Assembly (NCBI GenBank): GCA_017395065.1 | Contig: JAFPWH010000071.1 | Span: 1 to 64,000 of the forward strand | Origin: Clostridia bacterium | Lineage (GTDB): Bacteria > Bacillota > Clostridia > Christensenellales > Aristaeellaceae | Reading direction: 5' to 3' | DNA length: 64,000 nt | In this document: piece by piece, positions 16,002-24,858 of the stretch | How the letters are laid out: every line of letters starts with the position of its first letter | Numbering within the stretch: position 1 is the first letter of the stretch | Notes under the pieces: model-generated | What the model saw: the letters and a program-made list of their open reading frames with translations, nothing else | Told to the model about the DNA's origin: nothing | The model's database searches: none | Made by a program: the position numbers and the translations under genes

Positions 16002-16029
16002 ATTATACCACAAAAAGCCCGAATGTCAA
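16002..16029 (-). promoter_or_regulatory. Promoter of tRNA-Leu
   Basis: Reverse strand TTGACA (16029-16024), 16 bases, TATAAT (16007-16002). Confidence 0.85.
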
Positions 16030-16085
16030 GACTCAAAGCGGCAGGGCAGAGCCAAAATCAATTATTTAACCTTTTGAAGGACGCT

Positions 16086-18398
16086 TCAGCGCGTGATGCG
16101 CTCGGGCAGGCCGTAATCGTATTGGGTCGTTACGGAGACCGTGCTGCCGTCGATGAACATCGTTATGTCCCCGTGCACGCGCGGCAGGGTGATGTAGATC
16201 TCGCTGCCCAGGGATAAAAACAGCTTCAGGTACTCCTCGTCCGGCATGGACGAGGTCGAAAACACGGCGTATTTGGGCGAGATTGCCCGTATCTGGCCTT
16301 CGCTGAGCTGCCCGGAATGGTGTGTGTTTTTGAAAATGTCCGTGTCGAGCTCGTGCGGGTAGCGCTCCCGGATCTGGGCAAACTCCGGTATCGTGCCGTC
16401 CCCGGTCAAAAGCATGCTCACGTTCCCGATGTCTGCGCGCAGCACGAGGGAATTGACGTTTTCTTCGTCTTCCTTCGGGTCGATCTTCTGAACGGAGATG
16501 GGGCCGATGCACTTGAAGCTTACCCCGCCGAGATAAAAGCTTTGGCCGTGCCTCAATACGCAGAAATCGGCGCGGGATACGCTTTCGCGCTCGCTCTGCG
16601 TCCAGACGGAGCTCTGGATGGAGTATATGACCAACTGATGCGGCACGATCACGACATCCACGTCGAAATTGTCCAAAATGACGCAGGCGCCGCCGATGTG
16701 GTCGAGGTGCGCGTGCGTGCCGATGTAGTATTTGAGATGGGTAACGCCCAGTTCCTTGAGGCGCGCCGCGGCTTTTTCGCCGTAAATATGGTTGCCGGAA
16801 TCGATGAACGCGTATTCGTCGCCGCAGCGAAGCAGAATGGCGTCGTTGGAATCGCAGTTCATGAACAGCGCTTCGAGTTCGCTTCTGCCGGTGCTTTCTG
16901 CGCCGCGCACGGTCACGAGGCAGGCGGCGTGCAGTCCGTTTGCGCTGCGAGCCGTGATCACCGCCGTTCCGGGAGAGAGCGCGGTCACCTCGCCGCTGTC
17001 TGCGTCCACGGAGGCGACGGAAGCATCCGACGACGAAAAGCTTACGCGGGAAAGCGTGTCGCGCGGGAAGGTGCACTTCAAAGTTGCGCTTTCGCCCGCG
17101 TCCAATTCGACGTAATCCCTGTTGATGCTCATGGAATCGGGATTTTTGAGCACGTTGATCACGAGGGAAGATATTAAGCCGTTGATCGTTTCTGCACTGA
17201 TCACCGCGCTGCCAAAACCCCGCGCGGTCAGATTGCCGCTTTCGTCCACCTCCACGCTGTTCGGGTTCGACGACGACCAGGTGACGACGTCGCAGCAGTC
17301 CGCGGGCGAAAGCTTCACGCTGCAGGACAGCGTTTGCCCAACGTACATCTTTGTTTCCGGCGCGGAAACGCTTACGTGGCGGGGGAGGGGAAGCACGGTA
17401 AAGCGCTGCTCCGCGTACAGCCCCGCGCTTTTGAATTCCGCGGAGATCGTGCCCTCGCCGCCCTTGAGCGCGGTCCACGTGCCGTCCTTGCTCACGCTGA
17501 CGGTATCAGGCGTAAGGCTTTTGTAATTCAGGCGGGCAAAGGTGCCTTCGGGCAGTATGCCGCTTACTTTGCCGCTTTGTCCCTCGACGACTGTGAGGGG
17601 CTCGGGCGTTTCGAAATATGTCGGTTCGGGCAGCACCGAAACGCGCACGCTCGCCTTCAGACCGTTTTCCGTGCGCGCGCTCAGGACGCTTTCTCCGTTT
17701 GAAAGCGCGCGGATCTTTCCGCTCTTTTCGTCGAATTCGACCGTCTCGCTGTTCGAGTTCTCCCAGAAAACGCGGCTGTAGCTGAAGGCGGGCAGCAGCG
17801 TCCAATTAAGGGTCGTTTCCTCGCCGATCCCAAGAAAGAGCTCGCCTGCGCTGAGGGTCAGCTCGGTCGGCTGCGAACGCACCTTGACCTCGTAGTTTAC
17901 GTCGACGCCGTTGTAGGCGCGCAGATAGATCATGGCCGAGCCGACCTCGCGCCCGAAAAGCTTGCCGTCCTTCGTCACCGAGACCGCGCCGGCGGCGCTT
18001 TTTACTTCGAGGTTCAAATCGTATTCGCCCTCGAGTGCGCGGCAGGCCTGCACGTCCATCGTGCCGCCCAGCATGAGCTCCACGCTGCGATTTTCGACGG
18101 TGAGCTTCGTGGGTGCCTTCAGCACCGTGAGGCTGAGCGTATAAACGGTTTTGCCCTGCTTGAGCGCGCTGATCTCGCACGTACCCGCCTTGAGAGCGGT
18201 TATGCGCCCGCTTTCCGCGTCTACCCGCGCGACGGAAGCGTCGCTCGAAACGTAGCTGACGCCGCTAAGGTGCGCGCCTGCAAAGACGTTCGGCTGCAAT
18301 ACGCCCATCGTAAGCGTTTCCCTTGCCTCTTCGCAGAGCGACAGGCCGACGAAAACGTTGAACGCGAGCGCGATCAGGCAGAGCAAAAGCTTACGCAT
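16086..18398 (-). CDS. Secreted protein with about six BIG2 Ig-like domains and a metallo-beta-lactamase domain
   Basis: A 770-residue protein with a signal peptide (about 1-22). Residues about 30-500 form six bacterial Ig-like group 2 repeats, each with a core like SSDASVARVDAESGRITALK...GTCEISA. The C-terminal domain (about 505-770) is a metallo-beta-lactamase fold of the ComEC-like type. It has AFIDSGN, THAHLDHIGG (metal-binding HxHxDH), MLLTGDGT (distal Asp) and KNTHHSG (His). The metal ligands look intact. ComEC-type MBL domains are nucleases or act on phosphoesters; here the domain is exported and joined to a surface stalk. It is last in a run of leftward genes after glucokinase (21-base gap), probably co-transcribed with it. 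Confidence 0.85.
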   Translation of the reverse strand: MRKLLLCLIALAFNVFVGLSLCEEARETLTMGVLQPNVFAGAHLSGVSYVSSDASVARVDAESGRITALKAGTCEISALKQGKTVYTLSLTVLKAPTKLTVENRSVELMLGGTMDVQACRALEGEYDLNLEVKSAAGAVSVTKDGKLFGREVGSAMIYLRAYNGVDVNYEVKVRSQPTELTLSAGELFLGIGEETTLNWTLLPAFSYSRVFWENSNSETVEFDEKSGKIRALSNGESVLSARTENGLKASVRVSVLPEPTYFETPEPLTVVEGQSGKVSGILPEGTFARLNYKSLTPDTVSVSKDGTWTALKGGEGTISAEFKSAGLYAEQRFTVLPLPRHVSVSAPETKMYVGQTLSCSVKLSPADCCDVVTWSSSNPNSVEVDESGNLTARGFGSAVISAETINGLISSLVINVLKNPDSMSINRDYVELDAGESATLKCTFPRDTLSRVSFSSSDASVASVDADSGEVTALSPGTAVITARSANGLHAACLVTVRGAESTGRSELEALFMNCDSNDAILLRCGDEYAFIDSGNHIYGEKAAARLKELGVTHLKYYIGTHAHLDHIGGACVILDNFDVDVVIVPHQLVIYSIQSSVWTQSERESVSRADFCVLRHGQSFYLGGVSFKCIGPISVQKIDPKEDEENVNSLVLRADIGNVSMLLTGDGTIPEFAQIRERYPHELDTDIFKNTHHSGQLSEGQIRAISPKYAVFSTSSMPDEEYLKLFLSLGSEIYITLPRVHGDITMFIDGSTVSVTTQYDYGLPERITR

Positions 18399-18419
18399 CC
18401 GTCTTTCCTCCGGCTTTTA

Positions 18420-19364
18420 TCATCTGCCGAGCATGGCCGCGCCGATGATGCCGGCGTCGTTGCCCAGCGTGGCAAGCTCTATGCGCGCATAGGGCATTGT
18501 CTTATAGAACACCATGGTGGGCAGCTTTTCCCTAATGGCGTTCAGAAGGAATTCGCCTGCCAGCGACACGCCGCCGCCCAGCACGATCATTTCGGGATCG
18601 ATGAAGTTGATGATGCCCACGAGCCCGGTGCAGATGTTGTAGATATACTGATCGAACACCTTGAGCGCCACGGGATCGCCCTCCTTGGCAGAATCCATGA
18701 CGGTCTTTGCGCTGATCTTCTCGACGCACCCGCCCGCTTTTTGCATGATCAGGCAATCGGGCGCCTGCGCGGCGGCCTCCCTGCCCATACGGATCAACGC
18801 GCTGGCGCTGGAATAGCGCTCCCAGCAGCCGCGATTTCCGCAGGTGCACAGATCGCCGCCGGCTACGGTGATCATGTGGCCGAGCTCGCTGCCCACGCCG
18901 TGCGAGCCGCTGTAGACCTTGCCGTCCAGCACGATGCCGCCGCCGACGCCCGTTCCGAGGGTCAGAAATACGCTGTTTTTCACGTTTGCGCTGACGCCGG
19001 CGACGCTCTCGGCAAGCCCCGCCACGGTGGCGTCGTTTTGAATGTAGATGGGCTTGTCCACGATCTCGTGCATCCATTCGATGACCGGTACGTCGTGCCA
19101 GCCCAGGTTGGTGCAGAAGGGCACCCTGCCCGTCTCGGGGTCCTGGATGCCGGGCAGGCCGATGCCGATCGCCTTCACGTCTTCAAGCTTTGCGCCGCCC
19201 TGCTCTACGACGTCCAGCGTCAGGCGCGCCATGTCCTCCACGACGGCCTTTGCGCCGCGCTCCACACCGGTGGGGCAGGTCAGCTTTTTGAGGATGCGTC
19301 CGTTTTCGTCCACGAGTCCCGCTTTGATGCTCATGCCGCCAAGATCGATGCCTACGTAAAACAT
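18420..19364 (-). CDS. glcK: ROK-family glucokinase
   Basis: A 314-residue protein of standard ROK length. Motifs are VGIDLGGMSIKAGLVD (phosphate 1), IYIQNDATVAG, LTLGTGVGGGIVLDGKV (ATP site), GHMITVAGG, and the zinc motif CTCGNRGCWE with Cys residues in the CxCGxxGCxE order. IVLGGGVSLAGE (adenosine motif) closes the list. It phosphorylates cytosolic glucose released by the glycoside hydrolases. It lies between hprK (62-base gap) and the Ig-MBL gene (21-base gap), linking glucose capture with carbon control. Confidence 0.93.
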   Translation of the reverse strand: MFYVGIDLGGMSIKAGLVDENGRILKKLTCPTGVERGAKAVVEDMARLTLDVVEQGGAKLEDVKAIGIGLPGIQDPETGRVPFCTNLGWHDVPVIEWMHEIVDKPIYIQNDATVAGLAESVAGVSANVKNSVFLTLGTGVGGGIVLDGKVYSGSHGVGSELGHMITVAGGDLCTCGNRGCWERYSSASALIRMGREAAAQAPDCLIMQKAGGCVEKISAKTVMDSAKEGDPVALKVFDQYIYNICTGLVGIINFIDPEMIVLGGGVSLAGEFLLNAIREKLPTMVFYKTMPYARIELATLGNDAGIIGAAMLGR

Positions 19365-19426
19365 TTTTGTACCTCCGTATGATCAGATGATCGTCTTTCT
19401 GTATTTGGTTCTGTCTCCCGTGTTTG

Positions 19427-20353
19427 TTATGCCTTGCTCTCGCCGCCGTTCATCGACTGCTGCTGGCGCTTTAAAAGCTCTTCGGCCGCGCTGAAGCCCA
19501 TTTGCTTGAGGCGCAGATTTCTTGCGGCGACTTCCAGCACGATCGCGATGTTGCGCCCGGGATGGATGGGCAATAGCAGGTAGGGCACCTGTACGCCCAA
19601 AATCGTCGTCGTCTGACTGCCGAGCCCCAGTCTGTCGTAGGAATGGCCCTCCTGCCAAAGCTCCATGTGCACCACCAGGTCAATGCTCTTGGATTTGATG
19701 ACGCTGGCCACGCCGTACATCGTGTACACGTCGATGATGCCTATGCCGCGGATCTCCATGAGGTGGCGTATGTTTTCGGGCGCGGTGCCGGTCAGCCTCG
19801 AATCGCTCACCCTGCGCACCTCCACCACGTCGTCCGCCACGAGTCTGTGGCCGCGTTTTACGAGTTCGAGGGCGCTCTCGCTCTTGCCTACGCCGGAATT
19901 ACCGGTGATCATCAGCCCCACGCCGTAGACGTCCACCAGCACGCCGTGCATCGTGCGGATCGGCGCGAGCGCAGTGTTCAGATAGTTGATGATGTCCATC
20001 TCGAGCTTGACCGTGTTGGCCTGCGTGCGGTAGATGGGCACCTTGCGCTGACGGGCGCATCTTAGCATGGGCTCGGGAATCGGAAGATCGCGGCAGACGA
20101 TCACGCAGGGCAGGCGGAAGCTGAAAAAGGTGTTCAGGCGCGCGTTCAGCGTCTCCTCGTCCAGCGTGTTGAGATAGGCCATTTCCACCTTGCCGAACAA
20201 TTGCGGCCGCTCATAGGCGAAAAAATCCCAATAGCCCGTCAATTGAAGCCCGGGGCGGCAGGTGTCCGCGTCCTCGATGGGCAGTTCGCCCGTTGGGGAA
20301 GGCAGCACGATGCTTAAGTGCAGCGCCTCCACAAGATCCTTTTCGTATATCAT
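19427..20353 (-). CDS. hprK: HPr kinase/phosphorylase
   Basis: A 308-residue protein. The P-loop GNSGVGKSESALELVKRGH (about 150) is followed by VADDVVEV, the family signature MEIRGIGIIDVYTMYG and LPIHPGRNIAIVLEVAARN. It phosphorylates HPr at Ser46, making the co-effector of CcpA, so carbon catabolite repression operates in this organism. Its ATG directly abuts the stop codon of the upstream Cof-type HAD gene, suggesting coupled translation. Confidence 0.96.
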   Translation of the reverse strand: MIYEKDLVEALHLSIVLPSPTGELPIEDADTCRPGLQLTGYWDFFAYERPQLFGKVEMAYLNTLDEETLNARLNTFFSFRLPCVIVCRDLPIPEPMLRCARQRKVPIYRTQANTVKLEMDIINYLNTALAPIRTMHGVLVDVYGVGLMITGNSGVGKSESALELVKRGHRLVADDVVEVRRVSDSRLTGTAPENIRHLMEIRGIGIIDVYTMYGVASVIKSKSIDLVVHMELWQEGHSYDRLGLGSQTTTILGVQVPYLLLPIHPGRNIAIVLEVAARNLRLKQMGFSAAEELLKRQQQSMNGGESKA

Positions 20354-21163
20354 TTACTCTCCTTTGAGCATCTCTTCGAGCACCCTCGCCACGCCGTAAT
20401 CGCTGTTTGACGGCGCGGAGAGGAAACGGTCGCTGTAGTGTTTTACGCTGTCCGGCGCGTTGTCCATCACGTAGGGGAAGCGCGCCCACTTCAGCATGTC
20501 CAGGTCGTTCTGCCCGTCCCCGAAGGCACAGGTTTCCTCCGGACTCACGTCCAAAAGGTTTCTTAAGTACTCCAGCGCGCCTGCCTTTGAGGTGTTTATG
20601 TCTACGCATTCGATCATATGGCTTTGGCTGTGCATGAGGCTTGCGCGCCCTTCGAATTTGGCTTTCAGGATCGGCATGGCCTTGGCCGCGCCGGTCGGGG
20701 TGTCCAGCACCAAAAGCTTCATCGGCGCTTCGAACAGGTTTTCGCTGATCCTTCCGTTTACGACCGTGGCCTTTACGCCGCAAAGCTGCTCGTAGCCCTT
20801 CGTCAGCGAGCAGTAGTACGGCGCGATGTAGCTGCCCCGAACGAACGCGTGCAGGTACAGCCCAAGATGCTCGCATTCGAGGGCGATCTCTCTGGCAAGC
20901 TCCAGGGGCACGGGCGTGGAATACAGCGTTTTGTTGTTCATCAGATCGACCACCGCGCCGCCGTTATAGCACACGGCGGGCGCGTTCACGTTCAGCTTTT
21001 CAGCGATGCCCCTGAGCGCCGGCGGCATGCGGCCGGAGGACAGAACGAAATACGCGCCTTTCTTCATGCATTCCCTTGCGGCGCTGATCGTTCTTTCTTC
21101 CAGTTCGCGCTTCGGATTCAGGAGCGTGCCGTCGATATCGACGGCGATGAGCTTATATTTCAT
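20354..21163 (-). CDS. Cof-type HAD-IIB sugar-phosphatase-like hydrolase
   Basis: A 269-residue protein. Motifs are LIAVDIDGTLLNPKRE (nucleophile), FVLSSGRMPPAL (motif II), KAGALEYL (Lys) and TCAFGDGQNDLDML (motif IV), with a C2-type cap. The start chosen is ATG 21163 with GGAAGAGG upstream; 30 extra codons of open frame would overlap the promoter. Family members dephosphorylate sugar phosphates, flavin or PLP-type compounds; the substrate is unknown. It is the first gene of the HAD-hprK-glcK run and has its own promoter. Confidence 0.9.
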   Translation of the reverse strand: MKYKLIAVDIDGTLLNPKRELEERTISAARECMKKGAYFVLSSGRMPPALRGIAEKLNVNAPAVCYNGGAVVDLMNNKTLYSTPVPLELAREIALECEHLGLYLHAFVRGSYIAPYYCSLTKGYEQLCGVKATVVNGRISENLFEAPMKLLVLDTPTGAAKAMPILKAKFEGRASLMHSQSHMIECVDINTSKAGALEYLRNLLDVSPEETCAFGDGQNDLDMLKWARFPYVMDNAPDSVKHYSDRFLSAPSNSDYGVARVLEEMLKGE

Positions 21164-21220
21164 GGGACCTCTTCCTGTTTTTATGTTTCCGGCGGAAGCT
21201 TTTTCTGTCCGCTCCACATT

Positions 21221-21249
21221 ATCATACCGCATAAGCTGCCTTTTGGCAA
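21221..21249 (-). promoter_or_regulatory. Promoter of the HAD-hprK-glcK run
   Basis: Reverse strand TTGCCA (21249-21244), 17 bases, TATGAT (21226-21221). Confidence 0.7.
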
Positions 21250-21251
21250 GC

Positions 21252-21278
21252 AAAAAACGCCCCGAAAAGGACGTTTTT
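21252..21278 (-). terminator. Weak terminator after the membrane-protein pair
   Basis: Reverse strand AACGTCC...GGGCGTT, followed by TTTTTG. Confidence 0.5.
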
Positions 21279-21280
21279 GG

Positions 21281-21781
21281 TCATTTTTTTTGTTTTAAGG
21301 CTTCCTCGAGCTTTTGCCGCATTTCTTCGTTCGGGGAAAACAGTATGCGCATCGTCTTCTTTTCGCGGCGGTAGACGATGGCCATGGTTTCGATTTCTCC
21401 GCGCCTTGCGGTAAAGTTTTTTAAACGGTCGACGGCGTATTTGCTCTTTGCGTCGTCGGGACGGCCGAAAAATACGATTTCCCTTAGCATGATCTGCTCG
21501 GAGTAGCGCGCGTTTTTGATGTATACGCGGCCGAAGCATATCTTTACGCCGTCCAGAAAGTAGGTGCAGCTGATCGAAAAACGGAACAGAAGCAGCGCAA
21601 AGAGCGAAAGCGTATATACTCCGATGGCGATGTTCACGAACAACGCCGATACGCGGCCATGGTCATAGAGCCAGCGCAGCACCGCGTCCAGCAAAAACAG
21701 GCTCAGGACGCTGGATATTATCAGCAGCCATGCCTTCAGGGGATTGATCTTCCCCTTGGTGGATTGGATCACGGCCGCCAT
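21281..21781 (-). CDS. Unknown two-TM membrane protein
   Basis: A 166-residue protein not recognised. Two hydrophobic helices (about 18-37 and 47-68) are followed by a soluble domain with alternating beta-like strands (KICFGRVYIKNARYSEQIML, then ETMAIVYRREKKTMRILFS) and a basic C-terminus. The arrangement resembles small bacterial PH-like membrane proteins. Its ATG directly follows the stop of the preceding gene (21782), so the two form a coupled pair. Confidence 0.75.
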   Translation of the reverse strand: MAAVIQSTKGKINPLKAWLLIISSVLSLFLLDAVLRWLYDHGRVSALFVNIAIGVYTLSLFALLLFRFSISCTYFLDGVKICFGRVYIKNARYSEQIMLREIVFFGRPDDAKSKYAVDRLKNFTARRGEIETMAIVYRREKKTMRILFSPNEEMRQKLEEALKQKK

Positions 21782-22474
21782 TTACTGCACCGCAGGCTCC
21801 GTGTAGAGCTCAAGCATCTGATAAAGGATGTACAGCGAGGTGTCGGGGTTTGCGCTGGTCTTGATGATCGAAGCGTACTTGCCCTGCGTGTAGAAGACGT
21901 TTTTGGAGATCAGCCTCGTCATGGACGATATGTCGACGCTGTAGCAGTGCTCCTCCAGCTGCGGGTTTTCGTCGTCCTTTCCTACGTTTACTTCGCTCCA
22001 GACGAGCGCGTCTTTGTACTTTTCGGTGAACAGCTCGAAGCACGGCAGCGTATCCAGCGCGACGAGGCTGTTTTCGTCCCTGAGGAAATCGGTCAGCTCC
22101 TTGCCCTGCATGAAGATGTCGTAGTCTCCGCTGCCCAGATGCACCTGATACAGCTGCGCGCCGTAATAGTCCATTTCATTCTCCGCGCTGCCGCTGTACT
22201 GAATGTTCAGGAACGTGACCTCCGCAAGGTTTTCGTCGTAGGCCTTGCCCAAAGAAAGGAGCTTGGGCGTATCTGCGGCAAGAGGCGCCGTGTCCGCGTA
22301 GCTCTCCACGAAAGCGACGCCGACCAGCTTGTTGTTCGGTGGCAGGTGGTTGTTGACCATCGTGAATATGATCGAAGCCAGCCCCACGCATACCAGCGTC
22401 ATGAATATATAGATCTTCTTGGAATACGCCCAATGGTTTTTGAGCCTTTCCTTGGTCAATCGGGTGTCCGGCAT
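21782..22474 (-). CDS. Unknown single-pass membrane protein with extracytoplasmic domain
   Basis: A 230-residue protein not recognised. A short basic cytoplasmic tail (RLTKERLKNHWAYSKK) and one helix (about 22-40) precede about 185 extracytoplasmic residues. That domain contains LHLGSGDYDIFMQGKELTDF-like text (VHLGSGDYDIFMQ, FLRDENSLVALD), reminiscent of solute-binding protein folds where the ligand protein lists what may not be used. The end (NPDTSLYILYQMLELY) is helical. It is coupled with the next gene, and its own promoter lies upstream. Confidence 0.75.
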   Translation of the reverse strand: MPDTRLTKERLKNHWAYSKKIYIFMTLVCVGLASIIFTMVNNHLPPNNKLVGVAFVESYADTAPLAADTPKLLSLGKAYDENLAEVTFLNIQYSGSAENEMDYYGAQLYQVHLGSGDYDIFMQGKELTDFLRDENSLVALDTLPCFELFTEKYKDALVWSEVNVGKDDENPQLEEHCYSVDISSMTRLISKNVFYTQGKYASIIKTSANPDTSLYILYQMLELYTEPAVQ

Positions 22475-22503
22475 AGTTGTTTTCTCCCTGTGTTGATAAT
22501 GAG

Positions 22504-22532
22504 ATTATACGCGATTTGCGCCCTTCAGGCAA
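22504..22532 (-). promoter_or_regulatory. Promoter of the unknown membrane-protein pair
   Basis: Reverse strand TTGCCT (22532-22527), 17 bases, TATAAT (22509-22504). Confidence 0.75.
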
Positions 22533-22585
22533 GCGGTATTTGGCGAAAAATACAGCTTTTCGCGGAAATGAATATGAAAAATGCG

Positions 22586-23260
22586 CTAATTCATTTCCTC
22601 GATGTGGTTGATGTATTCAAGGCTGCCCAGCGCGGAAATGATCTCCTTGTGGGTCTTGTACTTTTTGAGCTCCGCGCTCACCACCGTCAGCGCCACCGAA
22701 TACACGCTCAGGCCGCTGTTTACGTAGGCAGGATTCAATTCGATCTCGTCAATGCGCAGGCCGAGCTTGCGCGCGACGGCGACGAATTCCCTGAGCGACG
22801 CGGCGCTCGTCAGCTCCAATTGTACCTCGAAGTGATTGCAGTGGTTCTTTAAGTATTCTTCGATGGGCGGCATCAGCGAGATCGTGATGTACAGCCCCGC
22901 AAGGGCGATGCCCGCCGTGAGGAAGCTGCCCGAGCCGATGGCGAGCCCTATAATGCCGCACACCCACAGCGTCGCAGAGGTCGTAAGCCCCTTGATCTGG
23001 TTCTTGGCGCTGTAAAAGATGGAGTTGACCGCAAGGCTGCTGACGGCGATGATGGAAGCTGCGCTGAGCAGATACAGCGTGCTGCCCAGTTTGCCGCTCA
23101 GATATCCGTCCAGCATCATGCACACGCAGGTGCCCAGCGTGACCACCATGAAGGTTCTGAGTCCCGCCGAATGCCGCTTGCTGGCCCTTTCCCAGCCGAC
23201 GATGCCGCCCGCGACCGCGGACAAGGCGATTTTCAATATCACCAGGAGAGTTTCGTTCAC
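22586..23260 (-). CDS. MgtC/SapB-family membrane protein
   Basis: A 224-residue protein. The family signature at the N-terminus is present: GGIVGWERASKRHSAGLRTF with the conserved Glu-Arg and Gly-Leu-Arg-Thr, followed by VTLGTCVCMMLDGYL. Five hydrophobic segments lie in the first 140 residues, then a C-terminal ACT-like soluble domain (HFEVQLELTSAASLREFVAV...). MgtC-type proteins modulate Mg2+ homeostasis and F-ATPase; the role here is unproven. It lies 49 bases after the antiporter gene and may share its transcript. Confidence 0.9.
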   Translation of the reverse strand: MNETLLVILKIALSAVAGGIVGWERASKRHSAGLRTFMVVTLGTCVCMMLDGYLSGKLGSTLYLLSAASIIAVSSLAVNSIFYSAKNQIKGLTTSATLWVCGIIGLAIGSGSFLTAGIALAGLYITISLMPPIEEYLKNHCNHFEVQLELTSAASLREFVAVARKLGLRIDEIELNPAYVNSGLSVYSVALTVVSAELKKYKTHKEIISALGSLEYINHIEEMN

Positions 23261-23309
23261 TTTCTGTCACCTCGTATCGTTTACGGAAGAAATGCGCCGT
23301 CTGTGTTTG

Positions 23310-24740
23310 CTATCTTTTTATGCGCCGCCTGAACGCGTGCTGCCGATAGCTCGAAATGTATTCCTCGGCTGCACCGGTGAAGGCGTCCTCGCTCTCCGTT
23401 TCGGGAGGCTTGGGGAGGGTCTCCCGTATCGCCTTTATGCGCTCGATCAGTATCTCCGTTTCGCTCAGCTTCCGGCCGTCCGGGGAGGCGTCTTTGACGC
23501 TTACGATGTCCTCAAGCTTGTCCGAATAGCTGCCGGACAGGTGCAGCGCGGCCTTCGCGCAGGCGGGGCCGATCAGCTCGTACAGCACGCTCGAGGACAG
23601 TATGATGGTTTCCAGTACGCTGCCGCTTTGCCCGCCGAGCGTCCGTGCGCCCAGCGCCGCAAGGCCGATGGCGACGCCAGCCTGCGGGATCAGCGCAAGC
23701 CCCAGATACCGCGTGACCTTTTTGTCCTTACCGGTCATGCGGCAGCCCAGATACGCGCCGAAGTACTTGCCCAGTATGCGCGTAAAAAAGTACAGCACGC
23801 CGATTGCAACCAGGGGAACGCTGCCGAAGGACAGGTCGTTTCCGAAGAGTATCCCAAGGTTGAAGGAGACGCCGCTTCGCACGAAGAACATCAGCAGTAT
23901 CGGCGGCGACCAGTAATTGAGCTGCTTGAACAGCTTGTCGTCGTCGGTGATGTTCACATACGCCATCGCCATGCCCATGCAGCCCAGCAGCGGTGAAATG
24001 TCCAGCGCGGCGCACAGTCCGCAAAACGCGGTCAGCATCGCAAGGGCGATGATCAGCCGGTTGTCGGTGGAGCGCTTCTTCATGAACGCGCTCATCACCA
24101 CGCCGAACAGCGTGCCCACGACGAGCGCGGCAAGGTTCGTAAGCAGCGGCGTGACCACGCTTTTGACGTTTACGCTGCTGCCCGCAATCGACGCGACGGC
24201 GATGGAGATCGCGACACCGTAGGCGATCAGGCTCACCACGTCGTCCAACGCCACTACCTGAAGCAGCGTGTTTACGAAATCGCCGTGCGCGTTCGTCTGG
24301 CGTATCGTCATCATCGTGGAGGCCGGCGCGGTCGCGGAGGCCAGCGCGCTCAAAACCAGACTGAAAGCCAGATCCAGCCCCAGCAGGAAATAGCACAGCA
24401 AGAATACGAGCACGCTCGCCATAAGCGCTTCAAGCAGCGTGATCAGTATGACCTTGAGCCCGTTTTGCCTGAGCGCGTCCATCCTGAAAAACTGGCCCGT
24501 GCTGAAGGCGATCAGCGCAAGCGCCACGTCCGGCAGAAAGTCCGTGCCCTGAACGAACGTCTCCGGCAGAAGGTTCAGGCAATACGGCCCGATGAGGATG
24601 CCGGCAACGATGTAGCCCGTCACGTTTGGCAGGGACAGCTTTTTGGTAAAGCGCGTCATCAGAAAGCCGCTCAGCAGCGTCACCGCGATGGAGACGATGA
24701 TGCGCGCCACGGGGGAAAGACCGCTCAGCAGCTCCTGCAT
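23310..24740 (-). CDS. CPA2-type cation:proton antiporter
   Basis: A 476-residue protein with about twelve to thirteen membrane helices. KKLSLPNVTGYIVAGILIGP is the classical start of CPA2/Kef-like exchangers, LALIAFSTGQFF follows, and ALDDVVSLIAYG contains the ion-binding Asp-Asp pair in helix 5. A cytoplasmic tail of about 90 residues (after HLSGSYSDKLEDI) has no recognisable TrkA-N domain. It exchanges Na+ or K+ for H+. Shares a promoter with mgtC. Confidence 0.9.
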   Translation of the reverse strand: MQELLSGLSPVARIIVSIAVTLLSGFLMTRFTKKLSLPNVTGYIVAGILIGPYCLNLLPETFVQGTDFLPDVALALIAFSTGQFFRMDALRQNGLKVILITLLEALMASVLVFLLCYFLLGLDLAFSLVLSALASATAPASTMMTIRQTNAHGDFVNTLLQVVALDDVVSLIAYGVAISIAVASIAGSSVNVKSVVTPLLTNLAALVVGTLFGVVMSAFMKKRSTDNRLIIALAMLTAFCGLCAALDISPLLGCMGMAMAYVNITDDDKLFKQLNYWSPPILLMFFVRSGVSFNLGILFGNDLSFGSVPLVAIGVLYFFTRILGKYFGAYLGCRMTGKDKKVTRYLGLALIPQAGVAIGLAALGARTLGGQSGSVLETIILSSSVLYELIGPACAKAALHLSGSYSDKLEDIVSVKDASPDGRKLSETEILIERIKAIRETLPKPPETESEDAFTGAAEEYISSYRQHAFRRRIKR

Positions 24741-24778
24741 ACCGTCGCCTCCTTGCTTTCCAAATTGATCGTGCGGTT

Positions 24779-24807
24779 ATTATACTCCATTACGCGGCAT
24801 TTGTCAA
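24779..24807 (-). promoter_or_regulatory. Promoter of the antiporter-mgtC genes
   Basis: Reverse strand TTGACA (24807-24802), 17 bases, TATAAT (24784-24779): full consensus. Confidence 0.9.
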
Positions 24808-24846
24808 AACAAAATGAAGCCGCCCCGGAGGAGCGACTCCATTTTG
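24806..24846 (-). terminator. Terminator of the sugar ABC transporter operon
   Basis: Reverse strand CAAAATG...CATTTTG with paired GC-rich inner arms (CGCTCC/GGGGCG), then TTTTG. It overlaps the -35 of the antiporter promoter. Confidence 0.75.
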
Positions 24847-24858
24847 CGTGTCTGCGTT

